Under the pieces are notes generated by a model. It did no database searches. It was given only the letters and a program-made list of their open reading frames with translations, and was not told the origin of the DNA. From positions 5,270,001-5,334,000 of the forward strand of contig NZ_OY771430.1 in the NCBI RefSeq assembly GCF_963674565.1: DNA of 64,000 bases. The letters run 5' to 3'. Below are positions 15,465 through 24,200 of this stretch, piece after piece. The translations under genes and the position numbers were made by a program. Source of the stretch: an uncultured Carboxylicivirga sp. GTDB taxonomy: Bacteria > Bacteroidota > Bacteroidia > Bacteroidales > Marinilabiliaceae. How positions within the stretch are numbered: position 1 is the first letter of the stretch; each line of letters begins with the position of its first letter.

Positions 15465-17594
15465 CTATTTTTCTAATTGATGCTTCAATCGATAAATAGC
15501 GATTAGTAAATGGCCATCCCTTAGTTTATCTGCATTGTCGATTAGCTGATTAAGTTTGATCCAATATAGGTCTTTGCTTGGTTGTAAAAGTGTTACTACA
15601 TGAGGATATACCTGTTCAGGTGTAACACCAATACAAGGCAAGTATTTTTCTCCTAATTTTGCAATAGATTCAACTTTAGTGTTGAAAAACTCCATCTGAA
15701 GAATGTACTCTTTCATTTCATCATTGTTACTAATCTTCTTTGGCAGACGAAATGCCGGAGTGGTAAGAATACAGCTATTTCCTTCTTTTAATTGTGGCAC
15801 AGGCAAGTTTCTTTTCTCAACGCCTATGTATACTTCTTTTTTGTGAAGATAAACAGGCAGCGTTACTATAGTGTTTGAACTTAAGTTAGTGGGTTCAATG
15901 TATTCTAAAATTTGCTCGCTTCCTTCTTTGGGATATTCATAAAATTTAGCACGACGATGGGCTAAGAATTCTGCACTTTGCTCAGTTTTTTCGAAGACAA
16001 ATCCTTTAATATCCAGAAGGTCATCTAAATTGGTTACATCCAATTGTTCGGTTTCTTTTAACTCACTTTTCTCATTAAGCCAATTACCAGGTGATATATT
16101 CAAGTTCTGAAGCAATCTGTAAAGCCCCAATTCCAATCGAGCTTCAGGAAGAGCTCCAACCTGTGCAGATTTTAGTAGTTGAGTAGCATCATAAATTCTG
16201 TAAGAGCCTGAATCGGTAAATCCTGATAGATTGCCGGTATTATTAAGTTTAGTCGGTAAGTTTTTTAGTAAAATTTGATAATTATTGACAATCTCATTAA
16301 CCCCTCCAGGAGAAGAATAAAACTGTAAATCATTTTTTGTTTCAATAATGTTGTTTTCAGTTATTCCAATTCTATCGGTAACTATTTTGTTAATGTTGTC
16401 CGCTGATATTGTATCGTTTACCCCACCAGTGATTCCTTCAATAATATAACCACTGTAGTTTTTTCCATCTATAATCTGATTATTTTGGTTAATTATTGGA
16501 CGTGGATAGGCGTGTTTTGCTATAATATGTACTTGTTGTGCGTTTGAAATGTACGGAAGTAAATCAACTACCCTGCCTGGTCGTTGAGCCACATCAAAGA
16601 CAGATCCTGTAGTGGTGTTAACGAATGATTCTAATTTTAAGAAGTTTTCATTCAGGATAGGCAATTGTCTGGCTGATTTAAGAATTGTCCCTTTGTTCGG
16701 AACTTTTTCAGCAGCAATAATATAATTAGTTGGAGGATGTCCGATTGGAGAACCATCCAATTCAAAAAGTGAAAACTTATTTTTATATCGGTTATTAATG
16801 ATCCATGAATTATAGATGGGTTGTGATACAATTGTCCTTAAGTTCAGTTCTGTCATTACTTCTTCAAACTCATTTTGAGTGTAATAACCATATTCTTCCT
16901 GTAATTCAATTTTCCAATCATTTAAATAATCTTTACGACGAATAAATTCAACTGCATCAGGAAAGCTAAGCTGAAAAGTCAAATTTCCGTTTGTGGATAT
17001 CTTTTTAAGGGGAAAGCCCTGTTCATTTACTGGAGCTAAGGAACGGGCAGTTTGTGAAAAGTCTTCTAAAAGACTAGCATCTTTTTGTCCCTGATCATCA
17101 TTCGGAAAGCTAATGATAACATCTTTGTTTATTGGTTTAACAAAATCCCGTATTACAATTACTCCTTCATTGCTTAATAATTCAGACTGACGTTTTAGAG
17201 TTAAATAAGCTTTGTTTTGTGAGTAGTTATTGAACGAAGTAATATGATGTATAGATGAGCAATTGAAGAATCCAATGATTTGATTATCACTTAAAGAAGT
17301 GAGGGTTTCGCCATCATCAATCCTAAACTCCAGATTGGGTAGCTTGTAGGTTTGATCTGCAATCTCAACCATTTTAGGATTTATATCCACACCTATTATT
17401 TTTGTGTTGGGAAAAAGGAGGGCTAAAATATATGAACTTGTTCCGGAAGCCATTCCCACATCAACGATGGCATGTCCTTCTTTTTCGTGAAAATAAGCAC
17501 TGGCCGAGGCGACTTTTTCAACAATGATTGAGTCCATCCCGGCCAGGTATCTTTGGTATTTTTCTTGGTCACCTCTGTCTTGATCTGCGTACAT
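15465..17594 (-). CDS. SAM-dependent methyltransferase with large C-terminal extension
   Basis: A 709-residue soluble protein. Residues 25-260 form a class I methyltransferase: motif I AIVDVGMASGTSSYILALL, the acidic end of strand 2 in IIGVDINPKMVEIA, and FRIDDGETL at the next motif. The middle (about 270-530) is unfamiliar. The last 180 residues have a strand-rich pattern (TIVTLPVYLHKKEVYIGVEKR, then ILTTPAFRLPKK) that recalls a Nudix-like fold without a clear Nudix box. The substrate is unknown. It is the last gene of an operon with the NAD-kinase-like and SPFH genes (26-bp gap to the first), which suggests a shared nucleotide- or membrane-linked function. Confidence 0.8.
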   Translation of the reverse strand: MYADQDRGDQEKYQRYLAGMDSIIVEKVASASAYFHEKEGHAIVDVGMASGTSSYILALLFPNTKIIGVDINPKMVEIADQTYKLPNLEFRIDDGETLTSLSDNQIIGFFNCSSIHHITSFNNYSQNKAYLTLKRQSELLSNEGVIVIRDFVKPINKDVIISFPNDDQGQKDASLLEDFSQTARSLAPVNEQGFPLKKISTNGNLTFQLSFPDAVEFIRRKDYLNDWKIELQEEYGYYTQNEFEEVMTELNLRTIVSQPIYNSWIINNRYKNKFSLFELDGSPIGHPPTNYIIAAEKVPNKGTILKSARQLPILNENFLKLESFVNTTTGSVFDVAQRPGRVVDLLPYISNAQQVHIIAKHAYPRPIINQNNQIIDGKNYSGYIIEGITGGVNDTISADNINKIVTDRIGITENNIIETKNDLQFYSSPGGVNEIVNNYQILLKNLPTKLNNTGNLSGFTDSGSYRIYDATQLLKSAQVGALPEARLELGLYRLLQNLNISPGNWLNEKSELKETEQLDVTNLDDLLDIKGFVFEKTEQSAEFLAHRRAKFYEYPKEGSEQILEYIEPTNLSSNTIVTLPVYLHKKEVYIGVEKRNLPVPQLKEGNSCILTTPAFRLPKKISNNDEMKEYILQMEFFNTKVESIAKLGEKYLPCIGVTPEQVYPHVVTLLQPSKDLYWIKLNQLIDNADKLRDGHLLIAIYRLKHQLEK

Positions 17595-17620
17595 ATGTTT
17601 GTTTTATTTGCACGCTAAAA

Positions 17621-18562
17621 TTACAAGATTAAATCACCTGTGGAAACGATATTTGCTTTTTCATTGGCAATGCCTATTTCTGCAATGGCCCCGGCATTAA
17701 AGGCTAAATAGTCATTTTCAAGACCATCACTAAAAATTTTTCCATTTAAAGGCATATGTGATTCTATCTTTAACGATTCTCCTTTAGGTATAATGCCTGC
17801 TGATAGTTGAATGTTTGAATGCCTGCTTTTAAACGGTTCGCGAACTACATAAATCAAATGATTATCATCCCAGTCCATATGCATTTCCATGTCATAGGTA
17901 CTGTTGTTGAATGTTCTGTTCATTCGGTTGGCCATGTTAAATAATGAACTTAGCCATCCTGTTGAACCAGCTCCTGTAGATACAATTATACCACTGGATG
18001 ATTGAATCTCAGACTGCTTTTGAAACCATAATTTGTATCGTGCAGATGTGTGAGTGGCAGGACCAATGAATAAATCATTAAAAGCATGAATAGTCTGGCC
18101 ATCGTTTAATGTGGCCTGGGCCATTGTAATCTGTTTATATTCATATTTATTATTTAAAAATTTGAGTAATCCGGATTCAAAATTGTCAGTATTGTATGGC
18201 AACAGAATCCCATCATTTCGGGTTGGATCAGGATTAATGGGTATCATAGGTAGGCCTTTTGCATACTTTGCAGTGTTAGCTACCAAGCCATCCTGACCGA
18301 CAATGACGATACAATCGTTCTCGCTAAATAGAAAATTAGGGAGAAAGGAGCGATCAATTACCTTAAACTTCAGGTGATGAGAGATGCTGGTTTGTATCTT
18401 GTCCATTGATTGATAAAAACAATCATGCTCTTGCTGATAAGCATTAAAATCACCACCTGAATGTTCAATGTAAAACCTGGCCTGAGCTTTGGTGTTAAAA
18501 CGTTCTATTAACTGCTCAAGCCTGGTTTTATTCTTTACAACTATAGCATTGTCGGTAATCAT
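17621..18562 (-). CDS. NAD-kinase-like (diacylglycerol/sugar kinase fold) protein
   Basis: A 313-residue protein of the NAD kinase/diacylglycerol kinase fold. The nucleotide-binding loop reads CIVIVGQDGLVANTAKY, with GQDG where NAD kinases have GGDG. The conserved GPATHTSARYKL and IIVSTGAGSTGWLSSL (the STxxGSTA-like box) are present. Whether it phosphorylates NAD or another substrate is open, and housekeeping NAD kinases lack its N-terminal 60 residues. The ATG directly follows the SPFH stop codon (TAA then ATG), so translation is coupled. It is likely one component of a three-gene system. Confidence 0.8.
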   Translation of the reverse strand: MITDNAIVVKNKTRLEQLIERFNTKAQARFYIEHSGGDFNAYQQEHDCFYQSMDKIQTSISHHLKFKVIDRSFLPNFLFSENDCIVIVGQDGLVANTAKYAKGLPMIPINPDPTRNDGILLPYNTDNFESGLLKFLNNKYEYKQITMAQATLNDGQTIHAFNDLFIGPATHTSARYKLWFQKQSEIQSSSGIIVSTGAGSTGWLSSLFNMANRMNRTFNNSTYDMEMHMDWDDNHLIYVVREPFKSRHSNIQLSAGIIPKGESLKIESHMPLNGKIFSDGLENDYLAFNAGAIAEIGIANEKANIVSTGDLIL

Positions 18563-19576
18563 TTACAACTTCTTTTGCAATAAACTTTGTAACAGATCAG
18601 GACTGATATTTAAATGCTCTATTTTATCGGCATTTTCAGCGAGTTCTCTAAATGCCAGAGCAATGTTGTCGCGGGCATCCATGTTTTTAGCATTCATTGC
18701 CATAAGCATTTTCCAATCAAAGGCTTTATAGGGTGAAAGTGTTTTTTCCAATAAATAGCCTTTTGCTTCAGCTTCTTTTTTCATATTAGCCGTTTTCATC
18801 TCCGTTAATTTAGTCTTAGACTGTTCAATAGAAAGGTCAGCTTCCATTTGTCGTTCACGAATTTCTCGTTCACTTTCCTGCTCTTTAAGCTTAATCTGTG
18901 CTTTCCGGTCAACAATTTCTTTTTCCTTCTCTTGTACAGCAATTTCAGTATTTAACTCACTCTCTCTGATACGACGCTCTTGCTCAACCGCAAAATTGCG
19001 CCTTTCGTAAATGGCCTGATCAGCTTCTTTCTGAAGGTTTTCGCAGGTTTCGGTCTCCAATGCTTTTGCCATTTCAGGGGTGGGAGAAACTCTTATAACG
19101 TCCACGTTTATAACCTCTACGCCTAAATGTTCAATACTTTCAGATGATCTTAAGCCTTCGTCAATATATTCACCAATTTCTTTGGCACTTCTGATGGCTG
19201 TTTTCAGATTTAATTGTTGAATGAATTTTGATGTCGCAGCCTGAGCTTCATTATTCAATCGTTGATTTATCTTCTCAAAATTATCCTCTTTGTATTGATG
19301 ACGATTAATTAAAGTAAAATCCAATACTTCTGATAGCTGATGAGGGTTTTTTATGTTATAAGTAATTTGTCCTTGTATAGCAATTTTCTGAAAATCATTA
19401 GTGGTTTCACTAAAGATAAACTGTATGTCCTTACTACCTAAAGGAATTGCTGCAATAGATGTTGTTGGGGCATAATAATAGAATGATAAACCTTTTCCTT
19501 CTCTTTTGATTTTTCCTTTAGAGAATTGAATGACATGCGTCATTGAGTCAAATTTTACAAAATTAATTCCAAACAT
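18563..19576 (-). CDS. SPFH/band-7 domain protein
   Basis: A 337-residue SPFH protein (stomatin/prohibitin/flotillin superfamily). The SPFH domain covers about residues 15-180, including GLSFYYYAPTTSIAAIPLGS and HLGVEVINVDVIRVSPTPEM. It is followed by a long charged coiled coil (about 185-275) and a helical tail. There is no clear N-terminal membrane helix, so membrane contact would be peripheral. Such proteins form ring or cage scaffolds. It is first in a three-gene operon with an NAD-kinase-like protein and a methyltransferase. Upstream, at 19670-19735, lies an interleaved inverted-repeat element that would fall in its leader RNA or promoter region. Confidence 0.85.
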   Translation of the reverse strand: MFGINFVKFDSMTHVIQFSKGKIKREGKGLSFYYYAPTTSIAAIPLGSKDIQFIFSETTNDFQKIAIQGQITYNIKNPHQLSEVLDFTLINRHQYKEDNFEKINQRLNNEAQAATSKFIQQLNLKTAIRSAKEIGEYIDEGLRSSESIEHLGVEVINVDVIRVSPTPEMAKALETETCENLQKEADQAIYERRNFAVEQERRIRESELNTEIAVQEKEKEIVDRKAQIKLKEQESEREIRERQMEADLSIEQSKTKLTEMKTANMKKEAEAKGYLLEKTLSPYKAFDWKMLMAMNAKNMDARDNIALAFRELAENADKIEHLNISPDLLQSLLQKKL

Positions 19577-19669
19577 AAGACATTAGTTTAATGGTTTGAG
19601 AGCTTTATTAGGCTCAAAAAATGATATAGTAATTCCATTCAATGACCAGTAAGGCATTGTTATAAGAGG

Positions 19670-19735
19670 GTAGCAAACCATTTAGCTGTACTTTGGTTAG
19701 TCAGACAAGTACAGCTAAAGTCTGACTTATGCTAC
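19670..19735. repeat. 66-nt element of interleaved inverted repeats
   Basis: Between the Nudix regulator stop and the SPFH start, nearly every base belongs to a complementary block. Outer pair: GTAGCA 19670-19675 with TGCTAC 19730-19735. Inner pairs: AACCA 19676-19680 with TGGTT 19694-19698; TTTAGCTGTACTT 19681-19693 with AAGTACAGCTAAA 19707-19719; AGTCAGAC 19699-19706 with GTCTGACT 19720-19727. Either one 13-bp hairpin forms, or two smaller hairpins form whose 13-base loops are perfectly complementary. No T run follows, so a plain terminator is unlikely. It could be an RNA switch in the operon leader or a protein-binding DNA site. Confidence 0.8.
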
Positions 19736-19753
19736 GGGAACTAAATCGTATGA

Positions 19754-20461
19754 TTAAATCTCAAAATTAAATCCCCGGCTTTTGAGAGCCTGATATTTTT
19801 CTTTATCAAAACGGAATTGTCTGGCACTTTTGTGAGCAATTCCTTCTATTTTATCTTCTATAGGTTCAAGAATATCCAAGTTCATGAATTTTCGGTTGAA
19901 GTTTCGTCGATCTACCTGTATTCCAAGAATTGCCTCGTATAGTCTTTGCAGTTGTGGGATCGTAAATACTTCCTCCAATAATTCAAATCCAATAGGTTCA
20001 TATTTAATTTTGCCTTTTAAACGATCATGCGCAACTCTTAAGATCCTGTCATGATCAAATGCTAATGTAGGAACCTGATTTATAGGATACCATTTTGCGT
20101 CACTGGCATCATCTCCACCAATCAGGTTAAAATCAGTCGATTTAATAAGTGCAAAATACGAAACTGTTATAACTCTTCCACGAGGATCTCGATTGACATC
20201 GCTAAATGTATACAACTGTTCTAAGAATAAATCTTCTACACCTGTTTCTTCGGCTAATTCACGACGGGCACATTCTTCAGTTGTCTCGTCCATCTGAACA
20301 AAACCTCCGGGTAATGCCCATTGTCCTTTAAATGGCTCAATGCCTCGTTCGACAAGTAGGATATGAAGATCAATGCCATCAAAACCGAAAATTGCACAAT
20401 CTGTAGTTACAGAAGGCCTTGGGTACTCATAGCAATATTTTTGTTTGTTTTCTGTTTTCAT
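19754..20461 (-). CDS. NrtR-type Nudix-domain transcriptional regulator
   Basis: About 235 residues from the ATG at 20461. The longer frame starts at a TTG inside the promoter and is rejected. The N-terminal Nudix domain (about 15-140) carries WALPGGFVQMDETTEECARRELAEETG, which keeps most of the Nudix box. The C-terminal part (about 150-235), with GFELLEEVFTIPQLQRLYEAIL and NRKFMNLDILE, is the winged helix of the NrtR family. Members control NAD metabolism or sugar use and bind ADP-ribose or sugar ligands. Three GTGTCA half-sites overlap its own promoter, so it is probably autoregulated. Its other targets are not evident here. Confidence 0.88.
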   Translation of the reverse strand: MKTENKQKYCYEYPRPSVTTDCAIFGFDGIDLHILLVERGIEPFKGQWALPGGFVQMDETTEECARRELAEETGVEDLFLEQLYTFSDVNRDPRGRVITVSYFALIKSTDFNLIGGDDASDAKWYPINQVPTLAFDHDRILRVAHDRLKGKIKYEPIGFELLEEVFTIPQLQRLYEAILGIQVDRRNFNRKFMNLDILEPIEDKIEGIAHKSARQFRFDKEKYQALKSRGFNFEI

Positions 20462-20474
20462 TTGCGCGTCATTA

Positions 20475-20528
20475 TGACACAAATATACAAATGATTTTTG
20501 AAGTGTCAAAATTATGTGTCAAAATTAC
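20475..20528 (-). promoter_or_regulatory. Promoter and putative operator of the Nudix regulator
   Basis: On the minus strand TTTG (20507-20510) and TATATTTG (20480-20487) are separated by 19 bases, an excellent Bacteroidota promoter. Half-sites overlap it: GTGTCA at 20503-20508 and 20516-20521 within a 13-bp tandem repeat (12 of 13 matching), and the inverted TGACAC at 20475-20480. The predicted transcript start lies about 12 bases before the ATG at 20461, which fixes the start. Confidence 0.75.
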
Positions 20529-20736
20529 ACCAAAATTAATTTTCTTTCATAAAAGCCATTATAACTAATGAGAATAGAATCATTAATTACAATTAAGTGT
20601 TTGAAAATAATGGTTCAAATCATTGTAAAAATGATGCAATGCTTTTAAGTATGTTGTATTAACTAAAATTTTATTTATTGCTGAAATACAGTATGTTGGA
20701 ATGATTCTAAACTGTATTCTTTTCTCTCGTTTGTTA

Positions 20737-20768
20737 TTGACGATCAGTATAGGTACAACTTAATTTTG
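20737..20768 (+). promoter_or_regulatory. Promoter of the secreted-protein gene pair
   Basis: TTG at 20737-20739 and TAATTTTG at 20761-20768 are spaced 21 bases apart, 16 bases before the ATG at 20785. The remaining gap back to 20530 shows nothing else. Confidence 0.65.
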
Positions 20769-20784
20769 TGCAAAATTCACTTTT

Positions 20785-21237
20785 ATGAAATCTTTCCTAT
20801 TGATGTTAGCATTTTGCTGCATCCCTCTACTGATATATAGTCAGAAGAAGAGTGAAAATATTGTCGCAACTTCAGGCAATACAATTATTACTTCAGAGGG
20901 AAGCATGGATTGGGTCATTGGTGAGAATTTAATTGATCACCAGATCTTGTTTGGGAATAATGCTCCGGAAGATGTTTTTCCTCAGTTAAAAAAACAAACT
21001 TTTGTTGCATTCCCAACAATTACTCCTGATAAGGTTTATATCGTCTCCCAAATTGATGAATGGAAGGACTTAAATATCATGGTCTATGATGTATCAAACC
21101 GTTGGTTACTTACCAAAAAGTGGAAAAGTAATCCAATGGAAATAGACTTGTCTGGTTTTAAAAGCGGGCTGTATATTATTCGATTGATCATCGAAAAGCA
21201 ATCTGTTTATGCGGTGTTTAAAGTTGTAAAACAATAA
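20785..21237 (+). CDS. Small secreted protein with T9SS-like C-terminal domain
   Basis: A 150-residue protein with a signal peptide (about 1-19, ending LLIYSQ). The C-terminal 80 residues match the T9SS type A sorting domain pattern: FPTITPDKVYIVSQ, IMVYDVSNRWLLTKKW, IDLSGFKSGLYIIRL and a final VFKVVKQ. The short N-terminal region (VATSGNTIITSEGSMDWVIGE) is of the sort that opens many Bacteroidota sorting-domain proteins with no further domain. It is 15 bp ahead of the large MopE-like gene and shares its promoter, so the two are probably made together. Confidence 0.8.
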   Translation: MKSFLLMLAFCCIPLLIYSQKKSENIVATSGNTIITSEGSMDWVIGENLIDHQILFGNNAPEDVFPQLKKQTFVAFPTITPDKVYIVSQIDEWKDLNIMVYDVSNRWLLTKKWKSNPMEIDLSGFKSGLYIIRLIIEKQSVYAVFKVVKQ

Positions 21238-21252
21238 CCCAAATTGATTTAT

Positions 21253-24200
21253 ATGAAAAGAATATTTACCTGTTTGATAATATTATGCTCGTATATGAAC
21301 CTTACTTATAGTCAGGTTCCTCAGGCGTTAAAATATAAAGCAATTGCCAAAGATGAATGGGGAATTGCCTTGCCAAGTAAAGATGTTACTCTACAATTTA
21401 CCATACTGCAAGATGGTTTTGAAGTGTATAAAGAACAGCACTATACCGTTACAAATAAGTTCGGTTTAATGGATGTTAATATCGGGGAAGGAACCAACGT
21501 TTTACTTGGATCTTTCGCGGCTATTGACTGGTCTGTTGGAGAATATTCATTGAAAGTAGAATTAGATCCTAAAGGAGGTGTTGATTTCAGGATAGATGGC
21601 TCTGATCGGTTGTTGTCAGTTCCTTTTGCCTTATTTGCTGGTAGTGTGGCAAATAGTGAAGATAATGATAATGACTCAGGTAATGAGCTAATTAGTAATG
21701 CCTATTTGCAAGGAACAACATTATATATCATCGAAGGAAATCAATCCATCATGATTGATTTATTAAGTCTTCAAGATGGTGTTGATGATGCAGATAATGA
21801 TCCAACCAATGAGTTACAAACCATAAATATTGAAAACAATACATTGACACTTTCCGAAGGAGGATCAGTAACATTGCCCGTAGCAACAATGATAGGGCAG
21901 TATTATTTTGCAGATAAAGATGGGGATGGCTTCGGGGATAATTTTAATTTGGTTTGGATTCCATCAACAGCTAGTATTCCGGTGGGTTATATAATGCAAA
22001 GTGGAGATTGTAATGATAATAATCAAAATATTAATCCAGGAGCGAATGAAATAGCAGGTGATGGAATTGACCAAAATTGCGATGGTGTTGATGCCCTTGA
22101 TTGTGTTTTTGAAGTTAATGGAACCTGGATGGTGAATGAAGATATTGAACTCTGTAGCTCTGTTTCACATTTTTTCAATGAGTTTACAGTGAATGACATT
22201 AACGGATCGAAACAGTTGGTTTATTTGCCGGAGACAATCTTTGTTTTGCCTCTTGTAACGCAGGATGAGTGTCATTATGAATTTGCTATTGAGTCAGCTC
22301 AGGCAGCTTATATGTATGTCACCTTTGATATTATTGATGAACAGACCATTGGAGGTACAGTTAATTACTATAATGATTTATTAGGACTTAATTGTGACGT
22401 AGTAACAGATTTTACAGCGGTTAAATTAGTAAATACTGATTGTGATTCTGGCTGGGCAGATTGTAACGGTGATCCTTCTGATGGCTGTGAAACAGATCTT
22501 TCAACATCCAGCTCAAGTTGCGGTGAATGCGGAAATGCCTGTCCTGAAGGCTATATTTGTCAATCTGGTGAATGTGTGGCTGTAGATGAAAATGACAATG
22601 ATGGAGATGGATATTCTGTTTTAAATGGGGATTGTAATGATAGTAATGTAAATATTTACCCAGGCGCTCCCGAAATCTGTGGAGATGGTATTGATAATAA
22701 TTGTAATGGAGAAGTTGATGAGGGATGTCCTGAAACAGATTGCGGTCAATCAATAATCAATTTATTTAATTGTATCAATTTAAATTGTACAGATGGTGAT
22801 CAACAGTGTGTTACTGATCAATGTAACGCAGAATTTGTGGCAGTGTTTGCCTCCAATTGTCTGGATATAACGTGTGCATTGAATTATTTTAGCAATCCGG
22901 AGAGTTATTCACTAGATCCTTCATGGACTCCGGAAGAGGTTGCTGAGTATTTAATATCTCTTTGTGGGGTTGAGGATCAGGATGGAGATGGGTATGCTCC
23001 AACTCAGGGTGATTGTAATGATTTTGATAATACTGTTTATCCTGGAGCAATCGATATTTGTGGCGATGGAGTTGATCAAAATTGCGATGGAGTAGATGCT
23101 GTTTGTGGTGATGATGATGGTGATGGTTATTCTCCTGAGATGGGTGATTGTGACGATACGGATCCAAATATTTACCCTGGTGCAGAAGAATTTTGCGATG
23201 ATGTTGATAATGATTGTGATGGAGAAATAGATGAAGATGCAGGTATGGAGTGGCTGGCAGATGCTGACGGCGATGGTTGGGGTTCTGTTGATGTATCAAC
23301 CATAGTTATTGCCTGCGAACGACCAGTTGGATATGTTGATGCTGAATTCATTGGAGATTGTAATGATGATGATGCATCTATAAATCCTGGTGCTCCTGAA
23401 ATTTGCGGAGATGGAATAGATCAAAACTGTGATGGGGATGATGTAATCTGTGATGATATTGATGGAGATGGTATTGCTGACAGTCAGGATAATTGCCCAA
23501 ATAATTATAATCCGAATCAGACAGATAGCAATGGAGATGGTATTGGTGATGCCTGTAGCGATGGTCTTGCTCTTCATATATTACAGGTGTATCCTACAGC
23601 AATTTACAACGGTATAAACTCACCAGTTAGTTTATTATTAGAACCAATGGAGGTTGAACTTACGGGTATTAATTTGATTTCTCAAGACATGTTAGTCACA
23701 CCTGTTGAATTTAATATTCAATCAGACATAGAAGTGATAATTCTTGTTCCGGCAGTTCTTTCAGAAGGAGAATATAATATTGAGTATTCATGGTCTGGAG
23801 GAACAGCTATATTTACTAATGGGCTCCTGATCACAGAAAATTTAACCCTAATAGTAAATTCAGTATCACCAAATATTGTGTCATCGAATGTAGGCACTGA
23901 GATTTTAATTCAAACCAATGGAGGTTTGACTGATCCTTCAGTTGTTTATTTATCTGCAGATGAATTATTAGAAGGTATTTCAATACCTGTTTTTTCAACT
24001 TTTATTGATAATTCTACTTTATCAGCAACTGTTCCCGAGGGATTGCCAACAGGAGTTTATACTGTTGTAATTGTTACAAGTGATGGTAATGCAGGAATTT
24101 ATTCTCCTTTCTTTATTGACATAGATAGTGATGGAGATGGGATAATGGATGATGCTGATAATTGTCCAAATACTTATAATCCTGATCAGACAGATAGCAA

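Noticed and set aside
19681..19727. A classic H-type pseudoknot from the 13-bp and 8-bp pairs
   Set aside because: The third loop would have zero length across a 13-bp stem, which cannot be built; alternative hairpins or kissing loops fit better.
20462..20509. The longer N terminus of the Nudix regulator
   Set aside because: It would begin at a TTG inside the promoter and operator; the ATG at 20461 matches the family start.
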